DNA from: Mycolicibacterium iranicum
GTDB taxonomy: Bacteria > Actinomycetota > Actinomycetes > Mycobacteriales > Mycobacteriaceae
DNA length: 64,000 nt
Assembly (NCBI RefSeq): GCF_001650495.1
Contig: NZ_LWCS01000013.1
Coordinates: 97,304 to 161,303 of the forward strand
Direction of reading: 5' to 3'
In this document: positions 1-9,290 of the stretch, piece by piece
Position numbering within the stretch: position 1 is the first letter of the stretch
How the letters are laid out: each line of letters begins with the position of its first letter
Program-made: the position numbers and the translations under genes
The notes under the pieces: generated by a model
What the model was told of the DNA's origin: nothing
Seen by the model: only the letters and a program-made list of their open reading frames with translations
Database searches by the model: none

Positions 1-13
1 TCAGCACCATCTT

Positions 14-856
14 GTGGCTGATCGTCTGTCCGAATTGATCACCACTGCCGGTGCTCGCAGCCTGCTCGCCCGTGATGACACCGCCCGCCAGGTCGCTGAT
101 CTGGTCACCGAAATTGTGCCTAAACGGCGATTGTCAGAGGTGCATCTGGCGCCTGCCGTCACGGCGGCGGTGAACGAGATCATCGAGGAGCATCACCGTA
201 GCGAGCTTCTCCGCAGCCACGGCCTGGAACCGCGTAACCGCATCCTTTTGGAAGGTCCGCCTGGTAACGGTAAAACCTCGCTTGCTGAAGTGTTGGCAGC
301 GGAGTTGATGGTGCCGTTCTACGCCGTGCGTTACGAGGGAGTTGTATCTAGCTTTCTTGGAGAGACAACGAGTCGAATCGATCACGTTTTCGAGTTCGCA
401 AGGACTCGGCGCTGCGTGCTCTTTTTCGACGAGTTCGACACCATCGCCAAGGAGCGCTCCGACGCGCACGAAACCGGCGAGATCAAGCGCGTCGTTTCGA
501 CGCTGCTCCTACAGATCGATCGCTTGCCCTCCCACGTCGTCGCCGTCTGCGCGACCAACCATGGCGAACTGCTCGACCGCGCGGCATGGCGCCGCTTTCA
601 GGTGCGGTTAGCACTGCATCCCCCGTCGCGCATACAGGCCACGACTTTTCTCGAGCAGCTGCGTATGCGGCTCGGCGGGAACCTCGGTATGGCGCCGCGC
701 ACCCTCGCCGACAAGCTTGCCGGTGCCAGCTACGCCGACATTGAGGAGTTTGCGCTGGATGTCATGCGGCGCTATGTGTTGTCGCTACCCGATGGCCGTA
801 TCGAGGATGTGGTGCGCGAACAGCTCAAGCAGCGCAACGCCATGAGGCAGATGTGA
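14..856 (+). CDS. AAA-family ATPase (5' end may lie outside the window)
   Basis: AAA+ ATPase of about 280 residues. It has a Walker A motif GPPGNGKTS, a Walker B FFDEFD and a downstream Arg-rich sensor region (RAAWRRFQ). A GTG at 14 gives an open frame, but the same frame is still open to the window edge, so the true start may be upstream. Such small AAA proteins often sit beside a subtilisin-like protease in actinobacteria; that partner would be outside the window, so the role is unknown. No gene follows it closely on the same strand. Confidence 0.75.
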   Translation: MADRLSELITTAGARSLLARDDTARQVADLVTEIVPKRRLSEVHLAPAVTAAVNEIIEEHHRSELLRSHGLEPRNRILLEGPPGNGKTSLAEVLAAELMVPFYAVRYEGVVSSFLGETTSRIDHVFEFARTRRCVLFFDEFDTIAKERSDAHETGEIKRVVSTLLLQIDRLPSHVVAVCATNHGELLDRAAWRRFQVRLALHPPSRIQATTFLEQLRMRLGGNLGMAPRTLADKLAGASYADIEEFALDVMRRYVLSLPDGRIEDVVREQLKQRNAMRQM

Positions 857-1036
857 CCTCTGTCCTTCGGCGCCCCGCACGGTGACGCGCGTAGTCCCGT
901 CGACAATCTGAGCCAGTTCCGGACGCGAACAGCGACGTGCGCTACTGCCGCATCGGCGAGGTCTCAAGAGAAGCCGGTGTTGGTTATCGCCAAACGGCGG
1001 TGGTTGAGACTCGCAGACGAAGGGTCGCATCGATCC

Positions 1037-1059
1037 ATCTACGTAGGACGGCAGTAGTT
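1037..1059. promoter_or_regulatory. BlaI-type operator (23-bp dyad, 9-5-9)
   Basis: Left arm ATCTACGTA, centre GGACG, right arm GCAGTAGTT. It matches the repeated 23-bp dyad of this window, with a poorer right arm. It ends about 30 bp before the start of the His-rich membrane protein gene at 1091, so it probably controls that gene. This is the only copy outside the 19-58 kb region. Confidence 0.6.
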
Positions 1060-1090
1060 GATGACGAATGAATCTCGGTCGGGTTGAGAT

Positions 1091-1975
1091 GTGGCCTCGT
1101 GCAGCCAGTGTCTAGGGTGGCGCTGTCATCCTTGTTCGGTGGCGCCTAGGACAGCGAAGAAGACCGACAGCCGGTTAGCGGCTCGGCTTGCCGCGCTCGC
1201 CTCACTAGGCGCTTCTGTAATCCACTTCGCCGTCGTTCCCACGCACTGGCAGGAATGGATGCCAGCGGGCCTGTTTTTTACGGCAATCGCGCTGTTCCAA
1301 CTGTTGTGGGCGCGGCTAGTACTCACCCGTACCACCACCCCGGTGCTAGCTCTTGGCATCATGGTCAACCTTGCCGTTATTGCGCTTTGGTCCGTGTCGA
1401 GAACCGCGGGAGCGCCGCTCGGGCCCCACGCCGGTCAAGCCGAACTGATCCAAGCCGCGGACCTATGCGCGTTGCTGCTTCAGATCTATGTCGTCATGGG
1501 CGCTGGCTGGGTCTGGCACCGCGGCCTTCAAGGAGAACCGGTGCCCGCCTTCGGCAGTGCCATGGTGCTCCTGGGCGCGATTGGGATCGTCACGTTGGCG
1601 TCCACAGTGGGCGCTGCCTCTGGTCTACGGCACGGCCACCACGCCCCAGCCGGCGCTGAAGCAGGGGCTCATCACCACGGACCTGGTGCAGAGCAGACTG
1701 ACGACCATCACAGCCATCCTGAACCATCCCCTGCAGCGCCCGCTGGGGAGCCCGCCTCCGATGATCACGGAACCGGTGCAGAACACGTCGACGACCATCA
1801 CAATTACGATTTGGAGCCGACGTCTTCCCCGCCTGCCGTGCGCCCAGTCGAAGCTCCTGCACCAGGCGCTGGCTCTGGCGGCGCGCCTGAGCAGGCTACG
1901 CCCGTGCCCATCAGCGAGCCGCTTCCAGCGGCGACGCCGCTAGACGACCACCAAGACCACGACCATGTGCATTGA
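1091..1975 (+). CDS. Membrane protein with His-rich C-terminal tail
   Basis: About 294 residues from a GTG; another in-frame GTG at 1139 (VAPRTAKK) is an alternative start. The N-terminal half has four or five hydrophobic segments separated by short loops. From about residue 180 the protein becomes a low-complexity Pro/Ala/Glu tail with repeated HHH, DDHH and DHDHVH clusters, typical of a metal-binding extension. I do not recognise the family. The operator just upstream and the metal-binding tail suggest a copper- or envelope-stress role; this is inference. Confidence 0.6.
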   Translation: MASCSQCLGWRCHPCSVAPRTAKKTDSRLAARLAALASLGASVIHFAVVPTHWQEWMPAGLFFTAIALFQLLWARLVLTRTTTPVLALGIMVNLAVIALWSVSRTAGAPLGPHAGQAELIQAADLCALLLQIYVVMGAGWVWHRGLQGEPVPAFGSAMVLLGAIGIVTLASTVGAASGLRHGHHAPAGAEAGAHHHGPGAEQTDDHHSHPEPSPAAPAGEPASDDHGTGAEHVDDHHNYDLEPTSSPPAVRPVEAPAPGAGSGGAPEQATPVPISEPLPAATPLDDHQDHDHVH

Positions 1976-2009
1976 CCTACGTCTGTATGGCCAATCCACG
2001 GCCTGACGG

Positions 2010-2516
2010 CTAGTTTCCGCCCGTCAGGTCTGCCCGCCCGATGGCGTCGCCCGGATGACGCACGATGTCGAGGGCCGACATTCCGATGCCGTAGGTGGAT
2101 AACCATCGCCTCGGCCGGACTGCGATGAAGCACAGCTCAGCACGCTGAGAGACGATGCGCTCCTCGGCGGCGAGAATGCGACGGAGAAACCAGTCCGCGT
2201 GGAATGCCCCTCGCGCGTCGGCGTTTTCGTGGTTCAGTATTGTGGCCGACCCCGCAAACTGCACAGCTGCCGGCGGCATCATGGGGAGAAAGCGGTGCGG
2301 CACGGGAATGACGAAGGCTACCTGTGGGCGTCGTCGAATGTTTTTAACCTTGACGTTCGTAGTACGGGTCGTGATGTACAACGTCAGGTTTGTGCCTTCA
2401 CCGGCCGCTGCGTACGTGACGGCCGTCGCGTGGGGGTTGCCGCTGCTATCGAGCGTCGACAGGGTGCCGAACGACCGTCGTCGAATCGAATTTTCGACAG
2501 TGGCGAGGTCGGTCAC
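2010..2516 (-). CDS. Pyridoxamine-5'-phosphate-oxidase-like (PPOX) flavin-binding protein
   Basis: 168 residues from GTG, with a strong ribosome site (GGAAGGAG) 5 nt upstream. The N-terminal pattern FGTLSTLDSSGNPHATAVTY and the following Lys/Arg-rich KVKNIRRRPQVAF segment are typical of the split-barrel PPOX superfamily, which binds FMN or F420. The substrate cannot be told from sequence. It is monocistronic and faces away from the copper operon. Confidence 0.65.
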   Translation of the reverse strand: MTDLATVENSIRRRSFGTLSTLDSSGNPHATAVTYAAAGEGTNLTLYITTRTTNVKVKNIRRRPQVAFVIPVPHRFLPMMPPAAVQFAGSATILNHENADARGAFHADWFLRRILAAEERIVSQRAELCFIAVRPRRWLSTYGIGMSALDIVRHPGDAIGRADLTGGN

Positions 2517-2660
2517 TGGTGCTCCTTCCTCCGCTTCCCCGGCTCCGATTGGGTGGCTTGTCGCTCAGCTACACGCCGTCTACGGCGCATCCGAAGGTAC
2601 CGGCGGTCGACGGATAATTGAGAATTCGACCGGCGACTGCATTTGCTTTCTTCGTGCGAA

Positions 2661-2721
2661 GCTCCACATGGTTGGGAGCGGCGATTCGAACTTCACATGG
2701 TCGCCGGATGCTCCACATGGT
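2661..2721. repeat. Three short direct repeats around CACATGGT
   Basis: GCTCCACATGGT occurs at 2661-2672 and 2710-2721, and ACTTCACATGGT at 2690-2701, in the non-coding gap downstream of the CopB-type ATPase gene. No function is evident. Confidence 0.4.
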
Positions 2722-2731
2722 GGGCCGTCCC

Positions 2732-4864
2732 CTAACGGTTGAGAACGGCGCGGGTGCTCGCCTCGGGCGTCAAATCGAGGCGGCGCAGAAGTTGCGCGTT
2801 GAGCGCGACGACGATCGTTGACAGTGACATGAGGATGGCGCCGACCGACATGGGCAGCACGATGCCGATGGGTGCCAGCACACCAGCAGCCAGGGGCACA
2901 GAGATGAGGTTGTACCCGGCGCCCCACCAGAGATTCTGTTTCATCTTGCGGTAGCTGGCGCGGGACAGCTCGATGACCGACAGCACCGAGCGGGGGTCGG
3001 AACTGGCCAGGATGACACCGGCGGAAGCGATGGCGACGTCAGTGCCGGCACCGATGGCGATGCCGACATCGGCCTGCGCCAAGGCGGGGGCATCGTTGAC
3101 TCCATCGCCGACCATGGCAACCTTCTTGCCCTCGTGTTGCAGGGCAGCAACTTTCGACGCCTTGTCTTCGGGGCGCACCCCCGCGAACACCCGGTCGATG
3201 CCCAGCTGGTGGCCGACACTATTGGCGACGGCTTCGGCGTCGCCGGTGATCATGACGACTTGCACGCCAAGCTTGTGAAGCGCATCGACGGCTTCGCGGG
3301 ATTCGGGGCGGATCTCGTCGGCCAAGCGCAGGCCGCCGAGCACCTCTCCGTCGCGGATGACGTGCAGAATGATGGCGCCTTCGCCGCGCCACGCGGTGGC
3401 CGCGGGGACCTCCTGGGCGCCGACTTCTTCGAGAAGTCGGGGGCCGCCCACTCGGATTTCGTGCCCGTCGACCGTCGCAGTCACACCGACGGCAGGAGAG
3501 GACGAGAAGCCGCTGGCGCGCGGCACCGTTAATCCCCTATCCTCGGCGGCTTTCACGATGGCCCGCGCCAGGGGGTGTTCACTGTCGGTCTCGGCGGCGG
3601 CGGCGAGCGCGAGCACGATGTCGCCGTCGTCGTCTCCGGTCGCCTCGACGGCGGTGACGGTGGGTTCGCCTTTCGTCAGGGTGCCGGTCTTGTCGAACAG
3701 CACGGCGTCGACAGTGCGCATACCTTCCAGGGCCAGCCGATCTTTGATCAAGACGCCGCCTCTGGCGGCGCGTTCGGTGGCGATGGACACGACCAGTGGT
3801 ATCGCCAGGCCCAGCGCATGAGGGCAGGCGATGACCAGCACGGTGATCGCTCTTACCACCGAGGCATCGGGATTGCCGACGATTGTCCATGCCGCCGCGG
3901 TGATCGCGGCGGTGATCAGGGCGAACCAGAACAGCCAGCCGGCGGCCTTGTCAGCAAGGCGCTGGGCACGCGAGGACGAATTCTGCGCTTCGGTGACTAG
4001 GCGTTGGATGCCTGCTAGGGCGGTGTCGTCGCCGGTGGCGGTGATCTCGACCCGAAGCCCGGAATCGGTGGCGACGGTGCCGGCTGTGACGGGATCCCCG
4101 ACGCCGCGGGTAACGGGCCGGGATTCGCCGGTCACCATGGACTCGTCCATGTCGGCGCGTCCGTCGACGATCTTGCCGTCGGCAGGGATGCTGCCGCCGG
4201 GTCGGACTACAACGACATCGCCGACGTGCAGGTCGGTCGGCGAGACGGTGACGGTGCGGTCGCCGTCGATCTTCTCGGCTTCGTCGGGAAGTAGTGCGGC
4301 CAGTGAGTCCAGCGCTGAGGTGGTCTGGGCCAGCGAGCGCATTTCTACCCAGTGGCCGAGCAGCATGATGACGATGAGAAGGGCGAGTTCCCACCAGAAT
4401 TCCAGCTCGTGGTGGAGCAGGCCCAAGCTCGCGCCCCAGGACGCGAAAAAGGCGACGGTGATCGCCAGTCCGATCAGGAGCATCATTCCTGGTTTGCGGG
4501 AACGGACCTCGTTCAGCGCACCGGTGAGGAAGGGGCGGCCACCGACGACGTACATCACTGTCCCGAGCAGGGGCGCGATCCAGCGTGCGCCGGGGAAGTC
4601 GGGGACGTCGTAACCGAGCAGCATCGCGAACATGGTCGAGAACGCGACGACCGGTATGGCGATGATCAGGTTGATCCAGAAGAGCTTGCGGAATTGGGCC
4701 ACGTGGTCACCGCCGTGGCCGCTATGGCCAGTGTGGCCGGTGTGATTGTCATGGCCGTGGTGTTCGCCGTGTGGGTGGGTGTCAGGGTGTGCGCTGGGGA
4801 ATTGGTGGTGGGCGTGCCCGCCAGGGTGGGATGTTGCTACGCCGTGGTCATCGCGGTTTGTCAT
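2732..4864 (-). CDS. CopB-type copper-translocating P1B ATPase
   Basis: 710-residue heavy-metal P-type ATPase that should pump copper out of the cytoplasm. Residues 5-55 form a His-rich cytoplasmic leader instead of a CxxC domain. The transmembrane metal site is CPH (347-349), not CPC, which defines the P1B-3 CopB-like group. The phosphorylation motif DKTGT starts at residue 391; TGES, HP and GDGVNDAP are also present. It is the last gene of the minus-strand copper operon, 55 bp after csoR. CopB-type enzymes have been linked to Cu(II) or Cu(I) export; the preferred valence here is unknown. Confidence 0.9.
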   Translation of the reverse strand: MTNRDDHGVATSHPGGHAHHQFPSAHPDTHPHGEHHGHDNHTGHTGHSGHGGDHVAQFRKLFWINLIIAIPVVAFSTMFAMLLGYDVPDFPGARWIAPLLGTVMYVVGGRPFLTGALNEVRSRKPGMMLLIGLAITVAFFASWGASLGLLHHELEFWWELALLIVIMLLGHWVEMRSLAQTTSALDSLAALLPDEAEKIDGDRTVTVSPTDLHVGDVVVVRPGGSIPADGKIVDGRADMDESMVTGESRPVTRGVGDPVTAGTVATDSGLRVEITATGDDTALAGIQRLVTEAQNSSSRAQRLADKAAGWLFWFALITAAITAAAWTIVGNPDASVVRAITVLVIACPHALGLAIPLVVSIATERAARGGVLIKDRLALEGMRTVDAVLFDKTGTLTKGEPTVTAVEATGDDDGDIVLALAAAAETDSEHPLARAIVKAAEDRGLTVPRASGFSSSPAVGVTATVDGHEIRVGGPRLLEEVGAQEVPAATAWRGEGAIILHVIRDGEVLGGLRLADEIRPESREAVDALHKLGVQVVMITGDAEAVANSVGHQLGIDRVFAGVRPEDKASKVAALQHEGKKVAMVGDGVNDAPALAQADVGIAIGAGTDVAIASAGVILASSDPRSVLSVIELSRASYRKMKQNLWWGAGYNLISVPLAAGVLAPIGIVLPMSVGAILMSLSTIVVALNAQLLRRLDLTPEASTRAVLNR

Positions 4865-4919
4865 GTTCTTTCCTTAGGGGACTTCGCGTTTCAGTCGACG
4901 CGCATTGATGATGTGGGTG

Positions 4920-5249
4920 TTAGGAACGCACCAAGCGGGCGATGGCTTCAGAGGCTTCTGTGAGTTTGGCGTCAGCGGCCGGTCCGCCGGTGGCGGCGGC
5001 GTCACGGACGCAGTGGCGAAGATGGTCGTCAAGCAGTGCCAGCGCGACGCCTTGGAGGGCTTTGGTGAGCGCGTCTGTTTGGGTCAGGATGTCGATGCAG
5101 TACCGCTCCTCTTCGATCATTCTGCTGATGCCGCGGGCTTGGCCTTCGATGCGCTTCAACCGCTTGAGGTATTTGTCTTTATCGGTGATGTAGCCGTGGT
5201 GGGTGGTGCCTGTTGAGGGGCAGTGCCTGGTGTTGTCGGCGTGGGTCAT
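4920..5249 (-). CDS. csoR: CsoR-family copper-sensing repressor
   Basis: 109 residues from ATG at 5249; an open frame extends upstream but is not needed for the domain. All-helical CsoR/RcnR fold: KDKYLKRLKRIEGQARGISRMIEE, then the Cys of RYCIDIL, then DDHLRHC. This gives the Cys-His-Cys ligand set expected of Cu(I)-sensing CsoR. It lies inside the copper operon between the YHS protein and the CopB-type ATPase. It probably represses the operon by binding the TACCCC/GGGGTA dyads near 9161-9208, and may be released by Cu(I). Confidence 0.88.
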   Translation of the reverse strand: MTHADNTRHCPSTGTTHHGYITDKDKYLKRLKRIEGQARGISRMIEEERYCIDILTQTDALTKALQGVALALLDDHLRHCVRDAAATGGPAADAKLTEASEAIARLVRS

Positions 5250-5319
5250 GACGCTTTCCTTGTGCGTGGTGGTGACTAACTTCGGGTGCCCGGCGAGGAG
5301 TGCGCGACGAGGGTCGCGG

Positions 5320-5598
5320 TCATGCGGCGGAGGCATACTTGTCGGGGTCGCGGTCGAAACGTGGTCCGCATCCCTTGCAGCAGAACCAGTAACGCCGACC
5401 GCGATAGTCACGGAATAGTCCCGCCGCTTCGGCGACCGTCTTGTTCACCGGCGTGCCGGGCATCACGGGGCAGGTGGTCTCGTTCTGCGATCCGAGGTCA
5501 AGCAGGTTCCTCGCCGTAGGGTCGATGGGTGAGGTATCGATTTTGTCGGCTGCGCCGCTGCAGCAGCAGGCTGACGTGCGGTTCTGATTCTCGGACAT
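5320..5598 (-). CDS. YHS-domain putative copper-binding protein
   Basis: 92 residues. The N-terminus carries a CCC cluster (residues 11-13). The core CPVMPGTPVNK...YRGRRYWFCCKGCGPRF..DPDKY is a YHS domain with the usual paired Cys. YHS proteins often accompany copper ATPases and may pass Cu to them. It lies between the CopA-type ATPase gene (26-nt gap) and csoR (70-nt gap), in the same orientation. A chaperone role is inferred from context. Confidence 0.8.
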   Translation of the reverse strand: MSENQNRTSACCCSGAADKIDTSPIDPTARNLLDLGSQNETTCPVMPGTPVNKTVAEAAGLFRDYRGRRYWFCCKGCGPRFDRDPDKYASAA

Positions 5599-5624
5599 TG
5601 GTTCTCCTCACAGGTGGCGGTGAT

Positions 5625-7910
5625 TTAACTGGTGGTGTCGGCGGAAGTGGTTTTGAAGCGGCGCAGGCGCAGGCTGTTGCCCACCACGAAGACGCTGGAG
5701 AATGCCATTGCGGCTCCGGCCAGCATCGGATTGAGCATGCCCAGTGCTGCGACGGGGATCGCTGCGACGTTGTAGGCGAACGCCCAGAACAGGTTGGTTT
5801 TGATCGTCGACAGTGTTTCGCGGGACAGCCTGATCGCGTCAACGGCGCTGCGCAGATCACCGCGCACCAGGGTGATGTCGGAGGCCTCGATGGCGACGTC
5901 GGTGCCGGTGCCCATCGCCAGACCGAGGTCGGCTTGGGCGAGGGCGGGCGCGTCGTTGACTCCGTCGCCGACCATGGCGACCGTCTTGCCTTCGGCTTGG
6001 AGGCGTGCGATGACGTCAACCTTGCCTTCGGGCATGACTTCGGCGATGACGTCGTCGATGCCGACTTCGGCGGCGATCTGTCGAGCGACGGCTTGGTTGT
6101 CGCCGGTGAGCAACACGGGGGTCAGCCCAATGTCACGCATCTGCGAGATTGCCTGTGCGCTCGTCGATTTCACGGTGTCAGCGATGACGAGTACACCGCG
6201 CGCCTGCCCGTCCCACCCGACCGCTACCACGGTCTTTCCCTGGGCTTGCGCGCGGGCCTTGGCGTGGGACAGATCCGGGCTGAGGTGTTGCGCCCAGTCG
6301 GACAGCAGTGATTCGCGCCCAACGATGACGGCGTGTCCATCCACGATGCCGTGGACGCCTTTACCTTCGACATTCGCGAAGTCCTCCGGAACGGGCAGGG
6401 CCTGGAGTTCCTCGGCCGCCGCGGCGGCGACGGCTTGGGCGATGGGGTGCTCGGAGGCGTTCTCCAGGGCGCCGGCCAGTCGAAGCAGCTCCGCGCGTTC
6501 GGTTTCCGGCGCTGTGATGACATCGACCAGCGTCATTTTGCCGGTGGTGACGGTTCCGGTCTTATCCAGCACCACGGTGTCAACCTTGCGGGTGGATTCG
6601 AGCACCTCGGGACCTTTGATCAGCACGCCGATTTGTGCGCCGCGACCGGTGCCCACCAGCAGGGCGGTGGGCGTGGCCACCCCGAGGGCGCAGGGGCAGG
6701 CGATGACGAGGACCGCGACCGCTGCGGTGAACGCGGCGGCGACTGAGAATCCCGCGCCCAGCCAGGCGCCGAGGGTGATCACGGCGATAGCGATGACGAT
6801 CGGTACGAAGACGCCGGAAATGCGATCGGCCAGGCGTTGCACTTCGGCCTTGCCGGTCTGGGCGCGTTCGACCAGCTGGGCCATCTGCGCGAGCTGGGTG
6901 TCCGAGCCGACGCGAGTGGCCTGCACCACCAGCCGACCGCCGGCGTTGACGGTGGCACCGACCACGGTGTCGCCGGTAGCGACTTCCACGGGTACCGCTT
7001 CGCCGGTCAGCATCGAGGCGTCGACAGCCGAGGAACCGGACACCACCACGCCGTCGGTGGCGATCTTCTCCCCCGGGCGCACGATGAACTCGTCGCCAAC
7101 CACGAGTTCTTCGATGGCGATCTTGGTTTCCGTCCCGTCGCGCAGGACGGATACGTCTTTGGCGCCTAGGTCGAGTAGGGCTCGTAGTGCCGCTCCGGCC
7201 TGCCGTTTGGACCGCTTCTCGAAGTAGCGTCCGGCCAGGATGAACGTGGTTACGCCGGCGGCGACTTCGAGGTAGATGTTGGCGGCGCCATGCGACGGCG
7301 CCAGGGTGAACGCGAAGGGATGCTTCATACCCGGCGTGCCGGCGCTGCCCAGAAACAGCGCATACAGCGACCACAGGAACGCTGACACGGTGCCCAGCGA
7401 AATGAGCGTATCCATGGTCGCGGTGCCGTGTCGCAGGTTGGCCCAGGCGGCCCGGTGGAATGGCCATGCTGCCCACACGACGACGGGGGCCGCCAGCGTG
7501 AGCGACGCCCACTGCCAGTACGTGAACTGCAGCGCCGGGATCATCGCCATCGCGACGACCGGCACCGTCAGGACGGCCGAGGCCCTCAGGCGGTGCCGCA
7601 GCGAGGCCAGTTCGGGGTCGGCGGTGTCCGCGGCGTGCGGGGTGTCACCGGATGCGTCGGAGGGCATCGGCGTGCGCGGTGTCGGGAGCGCGGCGGTGTA
7701 GCCCGTCTTCTCCACCTCGGCGATCAGCAGCGCCGGATCGTATCCGTCAGGCACCGTGACGGTGGCCTTTTCCGTCGCGTAATTGACTGTCGCGGCCACG
7801 CCGTCGAGCTTGTTGAGCTTGCGCTCGATGCGGTTGGCGCAGGAGGCGCAGGTCATTCCCCCGATGCGAAGTTCCACACTCGGGCCAGACACCGGTGTCG
7901 ATGTCGTCAT
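5625..7910 (-). CDS. copA: CopA-type Cu(I)-exporting P1B-1 ATPase
   Basis: 761 residues from ATG at 7910; upstream in-frame codons run back into the previous gene and are excluded. One N-terminal heavy-metal-associated domain with GMTCASC (Cys 21 and 24), eight predicted membrane helices, CPC in helix 6 (405-407), DKTGT from 449, [12 protein letters not shown]. The CPC motif plus CxxC domain define Cu(I) exporters (P1B-1), like mycobacterial CtpA/CtpV. It follows the secreted His-rich gene by 40 nt in the csoR operon and should work with the CopZ-like chaperone at the operon head. Confidence 0.92.
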   Translation of the reverse strand: MTTSTPVSGPSVELRIGGMTCASCANRIERKLNKLDGVAATVNYATEKATVTVPDGYDPALLIAEVEKTGYTAALPTPRTPMPSDASGDTPHAADTADPELASLRHRLRASAVLTVPVVAMAMIPALQFTYWQWASLTLAAPVVVWAAWPFHRAAWANLRHGTATMDTLISLGTVSAFLWSLYALFLGSAGTPGMKHPFAFTLAPSHGAANIYLEVAAGVTTFILAGRYFEKRSKRQAGAALRALLDLGAKDVSVLRDGTETKIAIEELVVGDEFIVRPGEKIATDGVVVSGSSAVDASMLTGEAVPVEVATGDTVVGATVNAGGRLVVQATRVGSDTQLAQMAQLVERAQTGKAEVQRLADRISGVFVPIVIAIAVITLGAWLGAGFSVAAAFTAAVAVLVIACPCALGVATPTALLVGTGRGAQIGVLIKGPEVLESTRKVDTVVLDKTGTVTTGKMTLVDVITAPETERAELLRLAGALENASEHPIAQAVAAAAAEELQALPVPEDFANVEGKGVHGIVDGHAVIVGRESLLSDWAQHLSPDLSHAKARAQAQGKTVVAVGWDGQARGVLVIADTVKSTSAQAISQMRDIGLTPVLLTGDNQAVARQIAAEVGIDDVIAEVMPEGKVDVIARLQAEGKTVAMVGDGVNDAPALAQADLGLAMGTGTDVAIEASDITLVRGDLRSAVDAIRLSRETLSTIKTNLFWAFAYNVAAIPVAALGMLNPMLAGAAMAFSSVFVVGNSLRLRRFKTTSADTTS

Positions 7911-7950
7911 GAAGCCACTGCCTTTCAGTTTCTGATTCGGACGGGATAGC

Positions 7951-8922
7951 TCAGTGCCCGCCGGCATGGCCGGCGTCACGCGATGGCTCTGGCGCGGGCT
8001 CGTTGGTGCCACCGGGTGCGGCGTCGACGACGAAGCTGGCGGTGTGCACGGTGTCCTGGACTTTGAAGTCGAGGTAGAGCAGGTAGCGCCCCGCTGTGGG
8101 TGCGGTTGCCGCGAACGACACCGCAGGCCCACCGGTGCCGCCCGGTACCGGCTCGGCCCCCTCAGGGTGCACATGTAGATACGCCAGGTCTCCCTCACGC
8201 AAGGCGACGAGATGGCCGTAAGCCCCCAGGTAGGGCTGCAAGGTCATCACCGGCCGGCCGTCGCGCGTGACTGTCGCGGTGAGTTGGTGGGAGACGCCCG
8301 CGGTGAGTGCACCGTCCAGTTTCACGGTGTATCCGGCGATGTCATCCACGGTGCGTGTGGCACTCGCCACCGCCGGGACGAACGCGCCGGCCACCTGCAC
8401 GGTTCGGGTGAGGGTGAGTTTGGCGCTGCCCGCCCCTGCGGGTTGGAAGTCGGCGAACACGCGGTAGGTGCCGGCGGCGTTCCACGTCCACGGCGTTGAC
8501 CACGTGCCGGTGGCCGCGTCCAGCCTTGGGTGTACATGGGCGAAGTGCTGGCCGTCGGAACGGACCACGATGAGGTGCAGTTGCTTGTCGTGCACGGTCG
8601 CGTAGTCCAGCAGCGGCGTGCCGCCCGGGTCGACGATGGTGAAGCTCATCGTTCCCCGATCGTTGGGTGCGCTGGGGGACCGCACCGGGCTCAGGACGTA
8701 TCCGTCTTCGGCCAACGACAACCCCGGCGGGTCGGCGAAGGGATCGACTGGCGACGCCTGCTCGGTCGGCGGCGCGCTGTGATCCGCTGCAGCATCGGAA
8801 GTTTGGGTCTGGGGAGATGTCGCCGCGGTATCAGGGACGACCGCTGCGGCGGTGACGTATGCAGCCGTGAACGCCACTGCCAGTCCGGCGCCAAACGCTG
8901 TCAATCGTCCCGCGGCGTTCAT
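7951..8922 (-). CDS. Secreted or membrane-anchored putative copper-binding protein
   Basis: 323 residues with an N-terminal hydrophobic segment ([17 protein letters not shown]), a Pro/Thr-rich linker and beta-rich extracytoplasmic repeats. Histidines cluster as [19 protein letters not shown] and a C-terminal HAGGH, suggesting a periplasmic metal-binding role. Its start codon overlaps the copZ-like stop (ATGA), so translation is coupled. Similar proteins sit in mycobacterial copper operons; the exact function is not known to me. Confidence 0.7.
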   Translation of the reverse strand: MNAAGRLTAFGAGLAVAFTAAYVTAAAVVPDTAATSPQTQTSDAAADHSAPPTEQASPVDPFADPPGLSLAEDGYVLSPVRSPSAPNDRGTMSFTIVDPGGTPLLDYATVHDKQLHLIVVRSDGQHFAHVHPRLDAATGTWSTPWTWNAAGTYRVFADFQPAGAGSAKLTLTRTVQVAGAFVPAVASATRTVDDIAGYTVKLDGALTAGVSHQLTATVTRDGRPVMTLQPYLGAYGHLVALREGDLAYLHVHPEGAEPVPGGTGGPAVSFAATAPTAGRYLLYLDFKVQDTVHTASFVVDAAPGGTNEPAPEPSRDAGHAGGH

Positions 8923-9131
8923 GCGACACGCACCGCCGAGTAGCCGGCCTCGTCGACGGCGTTGAGGATCTGCGCGTCGTCGACGGGACGGCTCGACGTC
9001 ACGATCAGGGTGCCGGTTTTGGCGCTAACTTCGACGTCTTCAACTCCGGCGACCTCGCTGACCTCTTCGCGCACCGACAGCTCGCAATGTCCGCAAGTCA
9101 TTCCTGTGACGGCGTACGTGCTCGTGCTCAT
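8919..9131 (-). CDS. copZ: CopZ-like copper chaperone (HMA domain)
   Basis: 70 residues from ATG at 9131. It is a single heavy-metal-associated ferredoxin-like fold with MTCGHC, where the Cys pair binds Cu(I). The longer open frame upstream would run through the operator and is rejected. It is the first gene of the minus-strand copper operon and probably delivers Cu(I) to the CopA-type ATPase two genes on. Confidence 0.88.
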   Translation of the reverse strand: MSTSTYAVTGMTCGHCELSVREEVSEVAGVEDVEVSAKTGTLIVTSSRPVDDAQILNAVDEAGYSAVRVA

Positions 9132-9160
9132 CACCAATCTCCTATCCTCGACGGGTGTAG

Positions 9161-9177
9161 ATACCCCTACCGGGTAT
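9161..9177. promoter_or_regulatory. CsoR/RicR-type operator, copy 1
   Basis: ATACCC-CTACC-GGGTAT dyad lying 30 bp before the copZ-like start. It matches the TACCC...GGGTA pattern of mycobacterial CsoR/RicR sites. It lies between divergent copZ and hydrolase genes and could serve both. Confidence 0.75.
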
Positions 9178-9191
9178 ACGTAAGAGAGCAT

Positions 9192-9208
9192 ATACCCCTT
9201 GGGGGTAT
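9192..9208. promoter_or_regulatory. CsoR/RicR-type operator, copy 2
   Basis: Perfect 7-3-7 dyad ATACCCC-TTG-GGGGTAT, 14 bp from copy 1. Tandem sites in the divergent promoter region suggest cooperative or two-way control of the copper operon and the hydrolase gene. Confidence 0.75.
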
Positions 9209-9290
9209 GCTTCAAGGGTTACTTTCCGGGGTCATTGGTTTGGTGTCGACGCGCGTAGCGCTATCCCGGAACGACGGGAGGGATCAGTTG

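Noticed and set aside
8919..9215. copZ-like gene starting at 9215
   Set aside because: The extra codons cross both CsoR-type operators; ATG at 9131 gives the standard 70-residue chaperone.
9207..9290. Hydrolase start at ATG 9207 or GTG 9243
   Set aside because: 9207 overlaps the CsoR operator and neither has a spaced ribosome site; GTG 9291 has GGGAGGG 8 nt upstream.
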